Below are positions 5,058-5,229 of a stretch of 5,229 nt of DNA, in pieces. Source of the DNA: ZC4RG19 sp036279475 (lineage in GTDB: Bacteria; Actinomycetota; Acidimicrobiia; Acidimicrobiales; VFJN01); assembly GCA_036279475.1 (NCBI GenBank), contig DASUJB010000010.1:1-5229 (forward strand). Reading direction: 5' to 3'. Position 1 is the first letter of the stretch; every line of letters starts with the position of its first letter. Both the position numbers and the translations under genes were made by a program. A model generated the notes under the pieces. That model was given only the letters and a program-made list of their open reading frames with translations, did not search any database and was not told the DNA's origin.

Positions 5058-5229
5058 GGCCACCACCGGATCGCCGCCAGAGGTCCGGCCGGATCACCCT
5101 GCCGTCGAGGGCCACCGGGTCCGGGCGCGAGCCCCGTCGGTCACCCTGCCGTCGAGGCACCGTCACCCTGCCGCCAGAGCCCACCCGGTCCGGGCACCGG
5201 TCACCCTGCCGTCACGTCACCGGTCCGGC
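5047..5229. repeat. Degenerate tandem repeat array of about 35 bp per unit, open at the right edge
   Basis: Units begin with TCCGG or a variant, contain TCACCCTGCCGYC and end with CACCGGG or similar. I place boundaries near 5047, 5084, 5120, 5163, 5189 and 5224, with unit lengths 37, 36, 43, 26 and 35. The fourth unit lacks its TCCGG head. GGTCCGG recurs at 5082, 5118, 5187 and 5222, spacings of 36, 69 and 35. TCACCCTGCC recurs at 5094, 5141, 5163 and 5201. GCCGCCAGAG appears at 5073 and 5170. The core spacings (47, 22, 38) are not multiples of three, which argues against a protein repeat. There are no unique spacers, so it is not CRISPR. No gene is recognisable in 5003-5229. Confidence 0.65.

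Noticed and set aside
4912..5184. Small minus-strand gene over the 3' repeats
   Set aside because: It is a Gly/Arg-rich frame antisense to the proline codons and the repeat array. Repeat spacing is not in phase with codons, and no ribosome binding site stands out.
5047..5229. CRISPR array
   Set aside because: The repeats are degenerate and directly abutting with irregular unit lengths. There are no unique spacers and no cas genes in the window.

Overview
This window is very G+C-rich (roughly 70% or more, with strong G/C preference at third codon positions). The proteins look actinobacterial. The purN-purH-folD order, a candidate leaderless start and the motif details fit Actinomycetota. A deep-branching group such as Acidimicrobiia is my best guess from the divergent motifs, but this is inference, not something the sequence proves.

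Layout: positions 17-4259 hold four minus-strand genes. In transcription order (right to left) they are purN (GAR formyltransferase), purH (bifunctional AICAR formyltransferase/IMP cyclohydrolase), folD (methylene-THF dehydrogenase/methenyl-THF cyclohydrolase) and a metF-like methylene-THF reductase. purN and purH overlap by four bases. purH and folD are separated by 167 bases containing a perfect 20-bp palindrome and a 12-bp direct repeat. folD and metF are separated by 108 bases containing two adjacent hairpins. A divergent 101-base spacer (4260-4360) leads to a plus-strand gene (4361-5002) for a four-helix membrane protein with a proline-rich tail. Beyond it lie a strong stem-loop and a degenerate tandem repeat array of about 35 bp per unit, which runs off the right edge.

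How the genes work together: the minus-strand genes form a one-carbon folate module. FolD makes 10-formyl-THF, which PurN and PurH consume for the two formyl transfers of purine synthesis. MetF draws on the same methylene-THF pool to supply methyl-THF for methionine. The membrane protein has no visible link to this pathway beyond position.

The most notable observation is the C-terminus of the MetF-like protein. From about residue 250 onward it stops looking like MetF and instead resembles the C-terminal tail of a biotin-dependent acyl-CoA carboxyltransferase. The last barrel strand of MetF, with its HFYTLN-type motif, is not recognisable. This suggests an in-frame metF/carboxyltransferase deletion fusion, or an assembly chimera. 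Also notable are a Lys-to-Val change at a cyclohydrolase active-site position of PurH, the palindrome ahead of folD, and the terminal repeat array.
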